NCBI GenBank assembly: GCA_900457075.1 | Contig: UGYN01000002.1 | Span: forward strand, 5,666,965 to 5,730,964 | Direction: 5' to 3' | Length of the DNA stretch: 64,000 nucleotides | Source: Serratia quinivorans | GTDB lineage: Bacteria > Pseudomonadota > Gammaproteobacteria > Enterobacterales > Enterobacteriaceae | Part shown: positions 8,547 through 19,200 of the stretch, piece by piece | How the letters are laid out: each line of letters begins with the position of its first letter | Numbering within the stretch: the first letter of the stretch is position 1 | Made by a program: the position numbers and the translations under genes | The notes under the pieces: generated by a model | Database searches by the model: none | Told to the model about the DNA's origin: nothing | What the model saw: the letters and a program-made list of their open reading frames with translations, nothing else

Positions 8547-9650
8547 ATGATGTCTAAGGGTATTTCAAAGGGATTCTTTATTCTGATCCTTTTCATAGTT
8601 ACCGCTGCTTTTCTGGACGTTTTGGGTCCCTATTATTCGTCCGTTCTGTGGGCGATCATCCTGGCGGTGATTTTCCACCCGGTGAAACAAAAACTTAAGC
8701 AGTATTTGGGCGAACGAAACGGCCTGGTGTCGCTTTTGACGGTCGCAGTGATCTGTCTGATCGTATTTACTCCCCTGGCGATTATTGCGTCTTCATTGGC
8801 GATTGAGCTTAACGTGGTCTACACCAAATTACAGGGTAATAACGCGCAATTCCCGGTGGTTCTGGCCGATACCCTGCGGGTGCTGCCTGGCTGGGCACGC
8901 CATTTCCTTACCGAGCATAACCTCGACAACGCGGCAGAAATACAAAAGAAACTTTCACAGGTGGCGCTGCAAGGTGGGCAATATCTTGCCGGTAGCGTGT
9001 TCCTGATCGGTAAAGGCACCTTCAACTTTGCCGTGGGTTTTGGCGTAATGCTCTATCTGCTGTTCTTCCTGCTGAAGGACGGCCCTTATCTGGTTAACCT
9101 GACGCTACAGGCGCTGCCGTTATCCGAGCACGTTAAACATCATCTGTTTGTGAAATTCGCCGCGGTTTCCCGCGCGACGGTGAAAGGCACGGTAGTGGTT
9201 GCCGCAGTGCAAGGTGCACTCGGCGGCCTGGCGTTTTACATCACCGGTATCGAAGGCAGCCTGCTGTGGGCCGCATTGATGGCGTTCCTGTCCATCATCC
9301 CCGCAGTGGGCTCCGCCATTATCTGGGTACCCGCTGCCATCTATTTCTTCGCCACCGGTATGTTGTGGAAAGGCCTGTTCCTGGTGGGCTTCTTCGTGGT
9401 GATCATCGGTTTGGTCGACAATATCCTTCGCCCGCTTCTGGTGGGTAAAGACACCAAGATGCCGGATTACCTGATCCTGATTTCAACCCTGGGCGGTATG
9501 GAGATTTACGGTATCAATGGTTTCGTCATCGGCCCACTTATCGCCGCCCTGTTCATCGCCTGCTGGAATATTCTTTCCGGTCGCGACAGTGCCGAAACCA
9601 CCGATGAGATTGATGAGGACTTTATCGAGGAAGGCAAGAAATCACCCTGA
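8547..9650 (+). CDS. AI-2E family (YdiK/PerM-like) membrane transporter
   Basis: This is a polytopic inner-membrane protein of 367 residues with about seven or eight hydrophobic segments and the C-terminal family pattern (VDNILRPLLVG, MEIYGINGFVIGPLIAALF). The superfamily includes TqsA (autoinducer-2 export), PerM, YdiK and proton antiporters, so the substrate cannot be named. The ATG at 8547 follows an AGAGGG site with 6-base spacing; a second ATG follows immediately, and an upstream TTG at 8514 would read through a palindrome. It is a single-gene unit with a terminator at 9710. The tail ends in an acidic stretch. Confidence 0.88.
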   Translation: MMSKGISKGFFILILFIVTAAFLDVLGPYYSSVLWAIILAVIFHPVKQKLKQYLGERNGLVSLLTVAVICLIVFTPLAIIASSLAIELNVVYTKLQGNNAQFPVVLADTLRVLPGWARHFLTEHNLDNAAEIQKKLSQVALQGGQYLAGSVFLIGKGTFNFAVGFGVMLYLLFFLLKDGPYLVNLTLQALPLSEHVKHHLFVKFAAVSRATVKGTVVVAAVQGALGGLAFYITGIEGSLLWAALMAFLSIIPAVGSAIIWVPAAIYFFATGMLWKGLFLVGFFVVIIGLVDNILRPLLVGKDTKMPDYLILISTLGGMEIYGINGFVIGPLIAALFIACWNILSGRDSAETTDEIDEDFIEEGKKSP

Positions 9651-9709
9651 TGCCACCAAGGCGGATTGAAACATTGCCCCTGTCGGGGTATCTGTAAAAC
9701 GGCAGTAAA

Positions 9710-9738
9710 CAACGGGAGCCCTACGGCTCCCGTTGTTG
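9710..9738. terminator. Hairpin terminator between the AI-2E gene and the lipoprotein gene
   Basis: CAACGGGAGCC and GGCTCCCGTTG pair perfectly around a CTAC loop, followed by TTGTT. It can serve both converging genes. Its stem repeats the core of the icd terminator at 10279-10302. Confidence 0.85.
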
Positions 9739-9777
9739 TTCAAATGCTTAAACACAATTACAGACGTTTAACGATAG
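9711..9777 (-). repeat. Degenerate copy of the icd 3' end and terminator
   Basis: Aligned by eye with 10279-10344, about 55 of 67 positions match with one gap. The shared part covers the terminator stem, the spacer and the last codons of icd. On the minus strand this copy reads IVKRL-stop, where icd ends IVKHM-stop. Together with the true icd end it brackets the lipoprotein gene. This resembles the duplicated attachment sites left by elements that integrate in icd. Confidence 0.6.
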
Positions 9778-9794
9778 TTATGTCATTCAGCCGC

Positions 9795-10236
9795 TTAGGG
9801 GCGAAATTCCAGTACGGAATCTTTAAAAGCACCGTAAACCGCTTGTGACGGCGGCTTGGGGAAACGGGTATTTGTGATTGCCTTTATAGCAGCCCGGCAA
9901 AGCGCAGGATCACCACTTTCAGAGCGGACAGCCAAAAGCATCCCATCCGGAGCAAACTTCATTCTGATAGTACATTGCTTGCCGGCATAAGCGTTGGCAT
10001 CATAAAAATGGTTCTGAATCGCAGCGCGTACCTGCCCGGCATAGTGGCTGACCTCATCCCCTGCAGCGGGAGTTACTTTGCCGTCAAGGGCAGCAAAAAG
10101 ATCGTCGACACCCTCCACAGACGGCCCAGCGTTAGCCACAGAGTTCGTCTTGGTACAGCCTGCCAGCCATAGTGAGACGACAATAAGCATTAATGCCGGC
10201 AGGTTTTTTTTTAAATCCTAAATGAACTCTATTCAT
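9795..10236 (-). CDS. Small lipoprotein with a TolA C-terminal domain; start region out of frame at an A9 tract
   Basis: The product is a lipobox (LWLAGC) followed by a domain closely resembling TolA domain III: YAGQVRAAIQNHFYDANAYAGK, CTIRMKFAPDGMLLAVRSESGDPALC and FPKPPSQAVYGAF. TolA-III binds TolB, group A colicins and filamentous phage g3p; TolA's membrane helix and long helical domain are absent. The continuous frame begins at 10190 with no ribosome site and a truncated signal peptide. An ATG at 10236 with an AAGGGA site encodes MNRVHLGF then nine A bases; dropping one A would join it in frame and give a normal lipoprotein signal. This is either a sequence error, slippage, or a real mutation. 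Confidence 0.75.
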
Positions 10237-10274
10237 GATTCCCTTCTTTTAGAATAGTCACTGGAAAGAACAAT

Positions 10275-10302
10275 AAAAAACGGGAGCCATCAGGCTCCCG
10301 TT
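10275..10302 (-). terminator. icd terminator
   Basis: On the minus strand, AACGGGAGCC and GGCTCCCGTT flank a TGAT loop and are followed by TTTTTT. It lies 22 bases past the icd stop. Confidence 0.88.
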
Positions 10303-10324
10303 CTTATTCAAACGCAAAACACCA

Positions 10325-11578
10325 TTACATGTGTTTAACGATAGCGTCGCCAAACTCTGAACATTTCAGCAGTTTAGCGCCTTCCATCAGGCGTTCGAAG
10401 TCATAGGTCACGGTCTTGGCGGCGATGGCGCCTTCAGTGCCTTTAACAATCAGGTCAGCCGCTTCGAACCAGCCCATGTGACGCAGCATCATTTCTGCAG
10501 ACAGGATGATGGAACCTGGGTTCACTTTATCCTGACCGGCATACTTAGGTGCGGTACCGTGGGTCGCTTCGAACAGTGCGCAATCGGAACCGATGTTGGC
10601 ACCCGGTGCGATACCGATACCGCCAACCTGTGCAGCCAGGGCGTCGGAGATGTAGTCACCGTTCAGGTTCATACAGGCAATGACGTCGTATTCAGCCGGA
10701 CGCAGCAGGATTTGCTGCAGGAAGGCGTCGGCGATCACGTCTTTAACCACGATCTCTTTACCGGTGTTCGGGTTCTTGATTTTCAGCCATGGGCCGCCGT
10801 CGATCAGTTCGCCGCCGAACTCTTCACGCGCCAGTTCGTAGCCCCAATCCTTGAAGGCACCTTCGGTGAACTTCATGATGTTGCCTTTGTGAACCAGGGT
10901 CACAGAGTCACGGTCGTTGGTGATTGCGTATTCGATCGCTGCACGAACCAGACGTTTGGTCCCTTCTTCAGAGCATGGCTTCACGCCGATACCGCATTGC
11001 TCTGGGAAGCGGATTTTCTTCACGCCCATTTCGTCGCGCAGGAACTTGATCACTTTGTCTGCTTCGGCAGAACCGGCTTTCCATTCGATACCCGCATAGA
11101 TGTCTTCGGCGTTTTCGCGGAAGATCACCATGTCGGTCAGCTCTGGCTGTTTAACCGGGCTTGGAGTGCCCTGGTAGTAACGCACCGGACGCAGACACAC
11201 GTACAGGTCCAGTTGCTGGCGCAGGGCCACGTTCAGGGAGCGAATACCGCCACCGACCGGGGTAGTCAGCGGGCCTTTAATGGCAACGCGGTAGTCACGG
11301 ATCAGATCCAGGGTTTCTTCCGGCAGCCACACGTCTTTCCCGTAAACGTGAGTGGATTTTTCACCGGTGTAGATTTCCATCCAGGAGATTTTACGTTCGC
11401 CGTGGTAGGCTTTTTTTACTGCTGCATCAACCACGTGAATCATAGCAGGGGTAACGTCGACGCCAATGCCGTCGCCTTCGATAAACGGAATGATCGGGTT
11501 ATTCGGAACAACCAGTTTACCCTGGGCATCGACCGTAATCTTTTTACCTTCTGCCGGAACAACTACTTTGCTTTCCAT
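10325..11578 (-). CDS. icd: Icd, NADP-dependent isocitrate dehydrogenase
   Basis: This cytoplasmic TCA-cycle enzyme converts isocitrate to 2-oxoglutarate and CO2. The 417-residue product is almost identical to E. coli Icd, including the regulatory serine that AceK phosphorylates (S114 in [12 protein letters not shown]) and the substrate and metal segment ([15 protein letters not shown]). The start at [13 protein letters not shown] follows a GGAGAGG site; seven upstream codons in frame are not part of the protein. It is divergent from rluE, as in E. coli. The 3' end of icd is a known phage integration site, and a partial duplicate of it lies 540 bases away. Confidence 0.98.
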   Translation of the reverse strand: MESKVVVPAEGKKITVDAQGKLVVPNNPIIPFIEGDGIGVDVTPAMIHVVDAAVKKAYHGERKISWMEIYTGEKSTHVYGKDVWLPEETLDLIRDYRVAIKGPLTTPVGGGIRSLNVALRQQLDLYVCLRPVRYYQGTPSPVKQPELTDMVIFRENAEDIYAGIEWKAGSAEADKVIKFLRDEMGVKKIRFPEQCGIGVKPCSEEGTKRLVRAAIEYAITNDRDSVTLVHKGNIMKFTEGAFKDWGYELAREEFGGELIDGGPWLKIKNPNTGKEIVVKDVIADAFLQQILLRPAEYDVIACMNLNGDYISDALAAQVGGIGIAPGANIGSDCALFEATHGTAPKYAGQDKVNPGSIILSAEMMLRHMGWFEAADLIVKGTEGAIAAKTVTYDFERLMEGAKLLKCSEFGDAIVKHM

Positions 11579-11676
11579 CAACCTCTCCTTCAAGCGCAAT
11601 TTTTGTTAATGCTTTGTAAGATGCGTGTAGATACTACTGGAATTTTCTGTCCGCGCCAATCCGAAACGGATTCGGT

Positions 11677-11682
11677 TATAAT
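11677..11682 (+). promoter_or_regulatory. Probable -10 element of the rluE promoter
   Basis: A perfect TATAAT lies 28 bases before the rluE start, in the short divergent icd-rluE region. No good -35 hexamer is visible at the usual distance. Confidence 0.45.
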
Positions 11683-11710
11683 GCGCCTATCATCCGTAAT
11701 CTCAACTGTT

Positions 11711-12337
11711 ATGAAAAAATTCCCTGTTAGAAATCACAAAGTTAAACGATTCAGCCAGCCTGCCTCCGCCAAACCCGCTGTCGCACAGGGGCCGCGTCGC
11801 GTGGTGTTATTCAATAAACCCTTCGATGTCCTGCCGCAATTTACCGATGAGGCCGGCCGCGCCACGCTGAAAGAATTCATTCCGTTTCCTGATGTTTACG
11901 CCGCCGGACGTCTGGATCGCGACAGCGAAGGATTATTGGTATTAACCAATGACGGCAAGCTGCAGGCGCAGCTTACCCAGCCAGGTAAACGCACCGGCAA
12001 AGTGTATTACGTGCAGGTAGAAGGCGCGCCGCAGGACAACGATTTAGTCTCTTTACGTAACGGAGTCACGCTCAAAGACGGCCCGACGCTGCCGGCCGGT
12101 GTGGAGTTGGTGGCCGAACCGCAGTGGCTATGGCCGCGCAATCCGCCGATCCGCGAGCGCAAGTCGATCCCCACTGCCTGGCTGAAAATCACCCTGTATG
12201 AGGGACGAAACCGCCAGGTACGTCGCATGACTGCACATATCGGCTTCCCTACCCTGCGACTGATTCGCTACAGTATGGGTAATATTTCATTGGGCGAACT
12301 GCAACCCGGTGAATGGAAATGCCTTGATTCGCTTTAA
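11711..12337 (+). CDS. rluE: RluE, 23S rRNA pseudouridine(2457) synthase
   Basis: This enzyme converts U2457 of 23S rRNA to pseudouridine. The 208-residue protein has the RsuA/RluB/E/F catalytic motif with the aspartate in [19 protein letters not shown], and the C-terminal [12 protein letters not shown] motif. A much longer open frame runs upstream, antisense through icd, but it is an artefact: family similarity begins at [14 protein letters not shown] and a TATAAT lies just upstream. No clear ribosome site is seen, consistent with a very short leader. The gene is divergent from icd and precedes nudJ, as in E. coli. Confidence 0.94.
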   Translation: MKKFPVRNHKVKRFSQPASAKPAVAQGPRRVVLFNKPFDVLPQFTDEAGRATLKEFIPFPDVYAAGRLDRDSEGLLVLTNDGKLQAQLTQPGKRTGKVYYVQVEGAPQDNDLVSLRNGVTLKDGPTLPAGVELVAEPQWLWPRNPPIRERKSIPTAWLKITLYEGRNRQVRRMTAHIGFPTLRLIRYSMGNISLGELQPGEWKCLDSL

Positions 12338-12371
12338 TCCGCCCGTCAATCCGTCGCTGTAAGGGGCCGCC

Positions 12372-12818
12372 ATGTTTAAACCGCACGTTACCGTTGCCTG
12401 CGTGGTTCACGCCGCCGGCAAGTTTTTAATCGTCGAAGAGACCATTAACAGCAAGGCACTCTGGAACCAGCCGGCCGGTCATCTTGAAGCCGACGAAACC
12501 CTGATTCAGGCCGCCGAACGCGAGCTGTGGGAAGAAACCGGCATTCGCGCCACGCCGCAGTCGTTCCTCAAACTGCACCAGTGGATCGCGCCGGACAACA
12601 CGCCGTTTCTGCGCTTTTGCTTTGTCATTGAGCTGGAGCAGCAACTGCCGACCGAGCCGCACGACAGTGATATCGACCGTTGTTTGTGGCTGAGCGCCGA
12701 AGAGATTTTGCATGCGCCCAACCTGCGCTCCGCTCTGGTCGCCGAAAGCATTCGTTGTTACCAGCAGCCGGAACGCTACCCGCTGTCGCTGGTCAGCAGC
12801 TATGACTGGCCATTCTGA
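12372..12818 (+). CDS. nudJ: NudJ, Nudix phosphatase
   Basis: This Nudix hydrolase acts on hydroxymethylpyrimidine diphosphate, thiamine diphosphate and nucleoside di- and triphosphates in E. coli. The complete Nudix box spans G36 to I58, with the residues RELWEETGI at its end. The 148-residue length is typical. A GGGG-rich ribosome site precedes the ATG. It lies 34 bases after rluE and about 95 bases before mnmA, in conserved order. Confidence 0.93.
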   Translation: MFKPHVTVACVVHAAGKFLIVEETINSKALWNQPAGHLEADETLIQAAERELWEETGIRATPQSFLKLHQWIAPDNTPFLRFCFVIELEQQLPTEPHDSDIDRCLWLSAEEILHAPNLRSALVAESIRCYQQPERYPLSLVSSYDWPF

Positions 12819-12913
12819 GATGAATAAGTGCCGTGCGCCGACGAGGGCAACGTGGTAAAATCCTGCGCTTGTTTTTTATCAGCACGGTTAGTGTTCAAGT
12901 TCGCGAGATCCCC

Positions 12914-14017
12914 ATGTCAGACAACAGCCAGAAAAAAGTAATCGTCGGTATGTCCGGCGGCGTCGACTCTTCCGTTACTGCCTATCTGTTACAGCAACAG
13001 GGCTATCAGGTCGCTGGGCTGTTTATGAAGAACTGGGAAGAAGACGACGATGAAGAGTACTGCTCCGCAGCGACCGATCTGGCCGATGCACAAGCGGTAT
13101 GCGACAAACTCGGCATCGAACTGCACACGGTGAATTTCGCGGCAGAGTACTGGGACAACGTGTTTGAACTGTTCCTGGAAGAGTACAAGGCCGGCCGCAC
13201 GCCGAACCCGGACATCCTGTGCAATAAAGAAATCAAATTCAAAGCCTTCCTGGAATTCGCCGCAGAAGATCTGGGGGCAGACTTTATCGCCACCGGCCAC
13301 TACGTGCGTCGCCAGGACGTGGACGGCAAAAGTCGTCTGCTGCGCGGTGTCGACGGCAACAAAGACCAGAGCTATTTCCTCTACACCCTGAGCCACGAGC
13401 AGGTTGCACAAAGCCTGTTCCCGGTCGGTGAGCTGGAAAAACCAGAGGTGCGCCGCATCGCTGAACAGCTGGAACTGGTTACCGCCAAGAAAAAAGATTC
13501 CACCGGTATCTGCTTTATCGGCGAACGCAAATTCCGCGATTTCCTCGGCCGTTATCTGCCGGCTCAGCCAGGGCCGATTGTCAGCGTCGACGGCCAGACC
13601 GTCGGTGAACACCAGGGCCTGATGTACCACACCCTGGGCCAGCGCAAAGGGCTGGGCATCGGCGGCATGAAAGACAGCAGTGAAGATCCATGGTACGTGG
13701 TGGACAAAGACGTCGCCAACAACGTGCTGGTGGTCGCGCAGGGGCATGAGCATCCGCGCCTGATGTCCGTCGGGCTGATCGCGCAGCAACTGCATTGGGT
13801 CGATCGCCTGCCGCTGAGCGGGCCATTCCGCTGTACGGTGAAAACCCGTTATCGCCAGCAGGATATTCCTTGCACCGTCACCCCGCTCGACGAACAACGC
13901 ATTGAAGTGCGTTTCGACGAGCCGGTCGCCGCCGTCACCCCAGGTCAGTCAGCCGTGTTCTATCAGGATGAAATCTGCCTCGGCGGCGGCATTATCGAAC
14001 AGCGTTTACAGGAGTAA
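12914..14017 (+). CDS. mnmA: MnmA, tRNA-specific 2-thiouridylase
   Basis: MnmA thiolates U34 of tRNA Lys, Glu and Gln, taking sulfur from the Tus relay. The PP-loop SGGVDSS (14-20) binds ATP, and the catalytic cysteines are visible as C103 (DILCNKE) and C200 (STGICFIG). The protein has 367 residues against 368 in E. coli. The start at [12 protein letters not shown] was chosen from family similarity; a longer in-frame extension from 12833 is not conserved. It is followed by hflD after only two bases, so the two are translationally linked. Confidence 0.96.
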   Translation: MSDNSQKKVIVGMSGGVDSSVTAYLLQQQGYQVAGLFMKNWEEDDDEEYCSAATDLADAQAVCDKLGIELHTVNFAAEYWDNVFELFLEEYKAGRTPNPDILCNKEIKFKAFLEFAAEDLGADFIATGHYVRRQDVDGKSRLLRGVDGNKDQSYFLYTLSHEQVAQSLFPVGELEKPEVRRIAEQLELVTAKKKDSTGICFIGERKFRDFLGRYLPAQPGPIVSVDGQTVGEHQGLMYHTLGQRKGLGIGGMKDSSEDPWYVVDKDVANNVLVVAQGHEHPRLMSVGLIAQQLHWVDRLPLSGPFRCTVKTRYRQQDIPCTVTPLDEQRIEVRFDEPVAAVTPGQSAVFYQDEICLGGGIIEQRLQE

Positions 14018-14019
14018 TC

Positions 14020-16039
<2,020 letters not shown>

Positions 16040-16057
16040 TCGCCATACGGCGAAAAC

Positions 16058-16090
16058 AAAGAGGCGGCCAAATGGCCGCCTCTTTTATTT
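16058..16090. terminator. Bidirectional terminator between purB and the RimJ/L-type gene
   Basis: AGAGGCGGCC and GGCCGCCTCT pair perfectly around AAAT and are followed by TTTATTTTT. A-rich sequence on the other side gives a T-rich tail on the minus strand. Confidence 0.88.
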
Positions 16091-16792
16091 TTACTGCATT
16101 AAATCCTGCAGCCGTCTTTTCTGCAGCCCTTGCGCATTGAAGTTGTCAGGGTTCAGCCATTGCTCAAACCCCGCCTTGATGATCGGCCAGCGGTCGGCAG
16201 TAATGGCAAACCAGTCGGTATCGCGGCTGCGGCCCTTGGTGACCAGCGCATGCCTGAAAGTGCCCTCATAATTGAAGCCAAATCTCGCCGCGGCCCGTCT
16301 GGAGGGGGCGTTATGGCTATCGCACTTCCATTCACAGCGACGATAACCCAAGTCCTCAAACAGGTGTCGCAACATCAGATAAATCGCTTCGGTGGCGCTC
16401 GAGTGCTGCTTCATCGCCGGTGACCAACTGACATGGCCAATCTCCGCCACGCCGTTAGCTTCATCGATGCGCATATAGGCAACCGTCCCGACCAGACTCT
16501 GGCTTGCGCGGTCAAACACCGTCAGGTTCACCAACGTGGGGTTCGCCTGCAGGGTGGTCAGATGCTGCAACATGGCTGCAAGGCTTTCCGGCCGTTCTAT
16601 CGATAAATAGGTCCAGTCGCGGCCATCGGGTGCCTGCTGGAAAGCACTGAACAACGCGGCATGATCGCGCTGTGGCTCAAGCCGTTCCAGGCGACAAAAG
16701 CGCCCGTCAAGCGTCTCACCGCCGGGCCGTTTCACCGCCTGCCAATCGGCTAATGGCTCACCCACCGGCTGGCCGAATTGATTGATCACCAT
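16091..16792 (-). CDS. GNAT acetyltransferase, RimJ/RimL type
   Basis: The 233-residue product has the N-acetyltransferase fold of the RimJ/RimL group: GTVAYMRIDEANGVAEIGHV near the centre, a helix with EAIYLMLRHLFEDLGYRRCEWKCD spread over the acetyl-CoA region, and the final strand motif NAPSRRAAARFGFNYEGTFR. Family members acetylate protein N-termini or small amines; the substrate is unknown. A GGAGG ribosome site precedes the ATG. A second GNAT gene lies 20 bases upstream on the same strand, suggesting cotranscription. Confidence 0.88.
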   Translation of the reverse strand: MVINQFGQPVGEPLADWQAVKRPGGETLDGRFCRLERLEPQRDHAALFSAFQQAPDGRDWTYLSIERPESLAAMLQHLTTLQANPTLVNLTVFDRASQSLVGTVAYMRIDEANGVAEIGHVSWSPAMKQHSSATEAIYLMLRHLFEDLGYRRCEWKCDSHNAPSRRAAARFGFNYEGTFRHALVTKGRSRDTDWFAITADRWPIIKAGFEQWLNPDNFNAQGLQKRRLQDLMQ

Positions 16793-16812
16793 AAAGCCTC
16801 CGCAACCTGAAA

Positions 16813-17265
16813 TTAACGTTCGTAAATAATAAACGAAGTTCTTTTACCTATTTTATCGTACAGCGAACGGGCCGGAGAATTATATTCCTGCGTCGCCCAA
16901 TAAACCCGATCGCAGCCCCTTTCATCCGCCAACCGATAAGCCTGATCAAATAATTTTTCTGACACTTTCTTGCCGCGTGCCGCGGGTGAAACATAGAGAT
17001 CTTCAATATAACAATAGCCGACAGAACTCCAGGTTGAAGGGTGGAATATAAGATTCATCAATCCCAACAGCTTGCCGTCTTTATCTTCCGCCACCAGGCC
17101 ATAAACCTGCGATTCTTCACATAAACGTTCGAAGGTATGGTCGGTAACCTGCGCCGAAATATCTGCCCGATAAAAATGAAGATATCCCTGCCAAAGATCC
17201 AACCATTGTAACTTATCATCGGTTTGTATTCTGCGTACTACTACTTCACTGTTTACTGGATGCAT
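16813..17265 (-). CDS. GNAT-family N-acetyltransferase
   Basis: This is a single-domain acetyltransferase of 150 residues. The acetyl-CoA loop appears as VSPAARGKKVSEKLFDQA, preceded by the strand YCYIEDLYV, and the C-terminal part (WATQEYNSPARSLYDKIG) is typical of the family. Similar proteins act on amino acids or polyamines, but nothing here fixes the substrate. It lies immediately upstream of the RimJ/L-type gene and seems to lead a two-gene unit. Confidence 0.88.
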   Translation of the reverse strand: MHPVNSEVVVRRIQTDDKLQWLDLWQGYLHFYRADISAQVTDHTFERLCEESQVYGLVAEDKDGKLLGLMNLIFHPSTWSSVGYCYIEDLYVSPAARGKKVSEKLFDQAYRLADERGCDRVYWATQEYNSPARSLYDKIGKRTSFIIYER

Positions 17266-17388
17266 GTTGCCTCACCGGTTTTTCTAAGAAAAAGTAACGT
17301 AATACCAACAGGATACACCGGTCAATGCAGCCTGAACACAGACCAATTAATAACAACGAGCAGACCAATTTTAGCGACCTGACTGCCT

Positions 17389-18906
17389 TTAGCCTGGCAC
17401 CGGTAACGAATCAAAAATGCAGGATAACTTTTTGATAAATTTTACAATCTCGTCGGGTGTATAGGCAGCAAAGCCAAATACCAACGCCCCGTCACTTGGC
17501 GAATGGGTATAAAAATCAATCAGCCCGTAGACCCTCATGTCCTGCGCTGCGGCAGCCTGAATCAACCGCCGCTCGGTAGCCGCGTCCTTCAATGGGCAAA
17601 CCAATTGCAGCCCGCCCTGCGGTAACCGTGGTTGAGTCCAGGCGGCAAGATACTGATGCACCGCCGCATGCAAAATCTCCAGCCGGGCCTGATATATCTT
17701 GCGCATACTCCTTAAATGTTCGGCATAGAAATCTTCATTGATAAATTTAAATAACGTCATTTGCGGCAGGGCCGAAGTATATCCATCCTGGAATTGTTTG
17801 GCGGCCACCATGGGTTTAATTAGCTGTGGCGGAACAATAAGAAAACCAATGCGCAACCCTGGAAAAAGGCTTTTGCTGAAAGTACCGATATATAAAGTTC
17901 GCTGATATTGATCCAGCCCCTGCAACGCTGCGGTAGTCAGGCCGTTATAATTGAATTCGGAATCGTAATCATCTTCAAGGATCCAGGCCTTTTCACGCTG
18001 CGCCCATGCCAACAGTTTTAATCTTCGTTCAATACTGAGTGAATGCCCCAGCGGATAATGGTGGGACGGCGTAATATAAACGCCCCGTCCGCCCTCTTCG
18101 GTGTTTATTAACGCATCAATATCCATACCACAGGGATCCACCCCTATCGGCTGGGCGATTAATCCCGCCGACTGAACCAACTTTTTAGCACCCTGATAGC
18201 CGGGTTCTTCCACAAAAACCCGGTCGCCGGGATTAAACAGCACCTGAGTACACAGCGAGAGCGCCTGCTGGGAGCTGGTCACCACAATCACCTGTTCCGT
18301 ACCGGCTTTAACCCCTCTTTCGCGCCGCAGATACTCGATGATTTCCTCTCTCAACTCCACCAGCCCCTGTGGATCGGCATAACCCAGCAGGTATTCCGCC
18401 CCCTGTCGCACCGCCTGCCTTTCCAGTTGCAGCCAGCTGTCGATGGGGAACAAGCGCAAATCGGGCAATGAGGGGGTCAATGAGCCGCTGCGGCGGGTAT
18501 GCGGAGCATGGGCGGCAATCAGCAAGGAACGGCCATGCGCACTCAACTCCCGCTCCACCAGCAAGGCCTGGTCGGTGCTGTCAGTGGCCAGCAGTTCACG
18601 ACCGATCAGGGTATCTTGCTGGTAGCTGACAAAGCTACCGCGCCCAACGGCACGGGCAATATAGCCCTCCGCTTCCAGTTGGGCATAGGTCTGTTCGACG
18701 GTATCGCGTGAAACCGCCAATCGAGCCGCCAGAACCCGGCTGGGCGGCAGCTTTGCCAGGTAGCTCAGTTCGCCCGCCGTCACCTGCTGTTTGATTGTCA
18801 GATGCAGCGCAGCCTTACGCGTCATTCCTTGTCGTAAATGCTGAATAAAGCTTGCCTGTATCGCATCTGGAGAAACGTCCTGCTGGCTGTCACCGCTGTG
18901 TTTCAT
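17389..18906 (-). CDS. MocR-type regulator (GntR winged helix fused to PLP aminotransferase-like domain)
   Basis: This 505-residue protein has an N-terminal GntR winged helix (LPPSRVLAARLAVSRDTVEQTYAQLEAEGY, about 53-82 in pieces) and a fold-type I aminotransferase domain. The PLP-binding lysine is K345 in GTFSKSLFPG, and the cofactor aspartate lies in EDDYDSEF. MocR proteins include PdxR (vitamin B6), GabR (GABA) and TauR (taurine); the ligand here is unknown. It is divergent from the three-subunit dehydrogenase operon, with which it shares an upstream region of about 290 bases, so it may regulate that operon. Confidence 0.92.
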   Translation of the reverse strand: MKHSGDSQQDVSPDAIQASFIQHLRQGMTRKAALHLTIKQQVTAGELSYLAKLPPSRVLAARLAVSRDTVEQTYAQLEAEGYIARAVGRGSFVSYQQDTLIGRELLATDSTDQALLVERELSAHGRSLLIAAHAPHTRRSGSLTPSLPDLRLFPIDSWLQLERQAVRQGAEYLLGYADPQGLVELREEIIEYLRRERGVKAGTEQVIVVTSSQQALSLCTQVLFNPGDRVFVEEPGYQGAKKLVQSAGLIAQPIGVDPCGMDIDALINTEEGGRGVYITPSHHYPLGHSLSIERRLKLLAWAQREKAWILEDDYDSEFNYNGLTTAALQGLDQYQRTLYIGTFSKSLFPGLRIGFLIVPPQLIKPMVAAKQFQDGYTSALPQMTLFKFINEDFYAEHLRSMRKIYQARLEILHAAVHQYLAAWTQPRLPQGGLQLVCPLKDAATERRLIQAAAAQDMRVYGLIDFYTHSPSDGALVFGFAAYTPDEIVKFIKKLSCIFDSLPVPG

Positions 18907-18971
18907 GCTATTGCGTCTCTGAGATCTTCCGTACCGCTGGAGGATAAACCAGCACTGGAGATGTTGAATAA

Positions 18972-18985
18972 TTGATCTAAATCAA
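18972..18985. promoter_or_regulatory. Perfect FNR box upstream of the dehydrogenase operon
   Basis: TTGATCTAAATCAA matches the FNR consensus TTGAT-N4-ATCAA at all ten defined positions. It lies in the divergent region, 66 bases from the MocR start and 216 bases from the first dehydrogenase gene. The same motif is also recognised by other CRP/FNR-type oxygen sensors. Confidence 0.7.
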
Positions 18986-19007
18986 TCTAGTTGTGAACAA
19001 AATGTTT

Positions 19008-19031
19008 TGAAACAGATCATCCATTGTTTCA
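19008..19031. promoter_or_regulatory. Inverted repeat, candidate operator in the MocR-dehydrogenase divergent region
   Basis: TGAAACA and TGTTTCA arms flank a 10-base spacer. It lies 23 bases from the FNR box and 170 bases before the dehydrogenase start. The MocR-type regulator is the obvious candidate ligand, but this is inferred from position only. Confidence 0.4.
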
Positions 19032-19200
19032 TTCAGAGCGCCAGCCCTAAACTAATACAACCATACCAGTAGCTTGCTACTAATGTGGTTATCTACTTTT
19101 AATTACCCATCCCCGCCTGTTTGCCGCTGCTGGATAGCAGCGGTGTAGGTCTGTATTGCCTGCGCGGGCATTTATTGTGAAGCATGTTCAAGGTGGAATT

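Noticed and set aside
9650..11600. Prophage inserted at icd
   Set aside because: Only about 540 bases with one gene lie between the repeats; there is no integrase or other phage gene.
10478..11710. Long open frame on the plus strand running antisense through icd and continuous with rluE
   Set aside because: It mirrors the codon bias of icd on the other strand and matches no protein; rluE similarity begins only at 11711.
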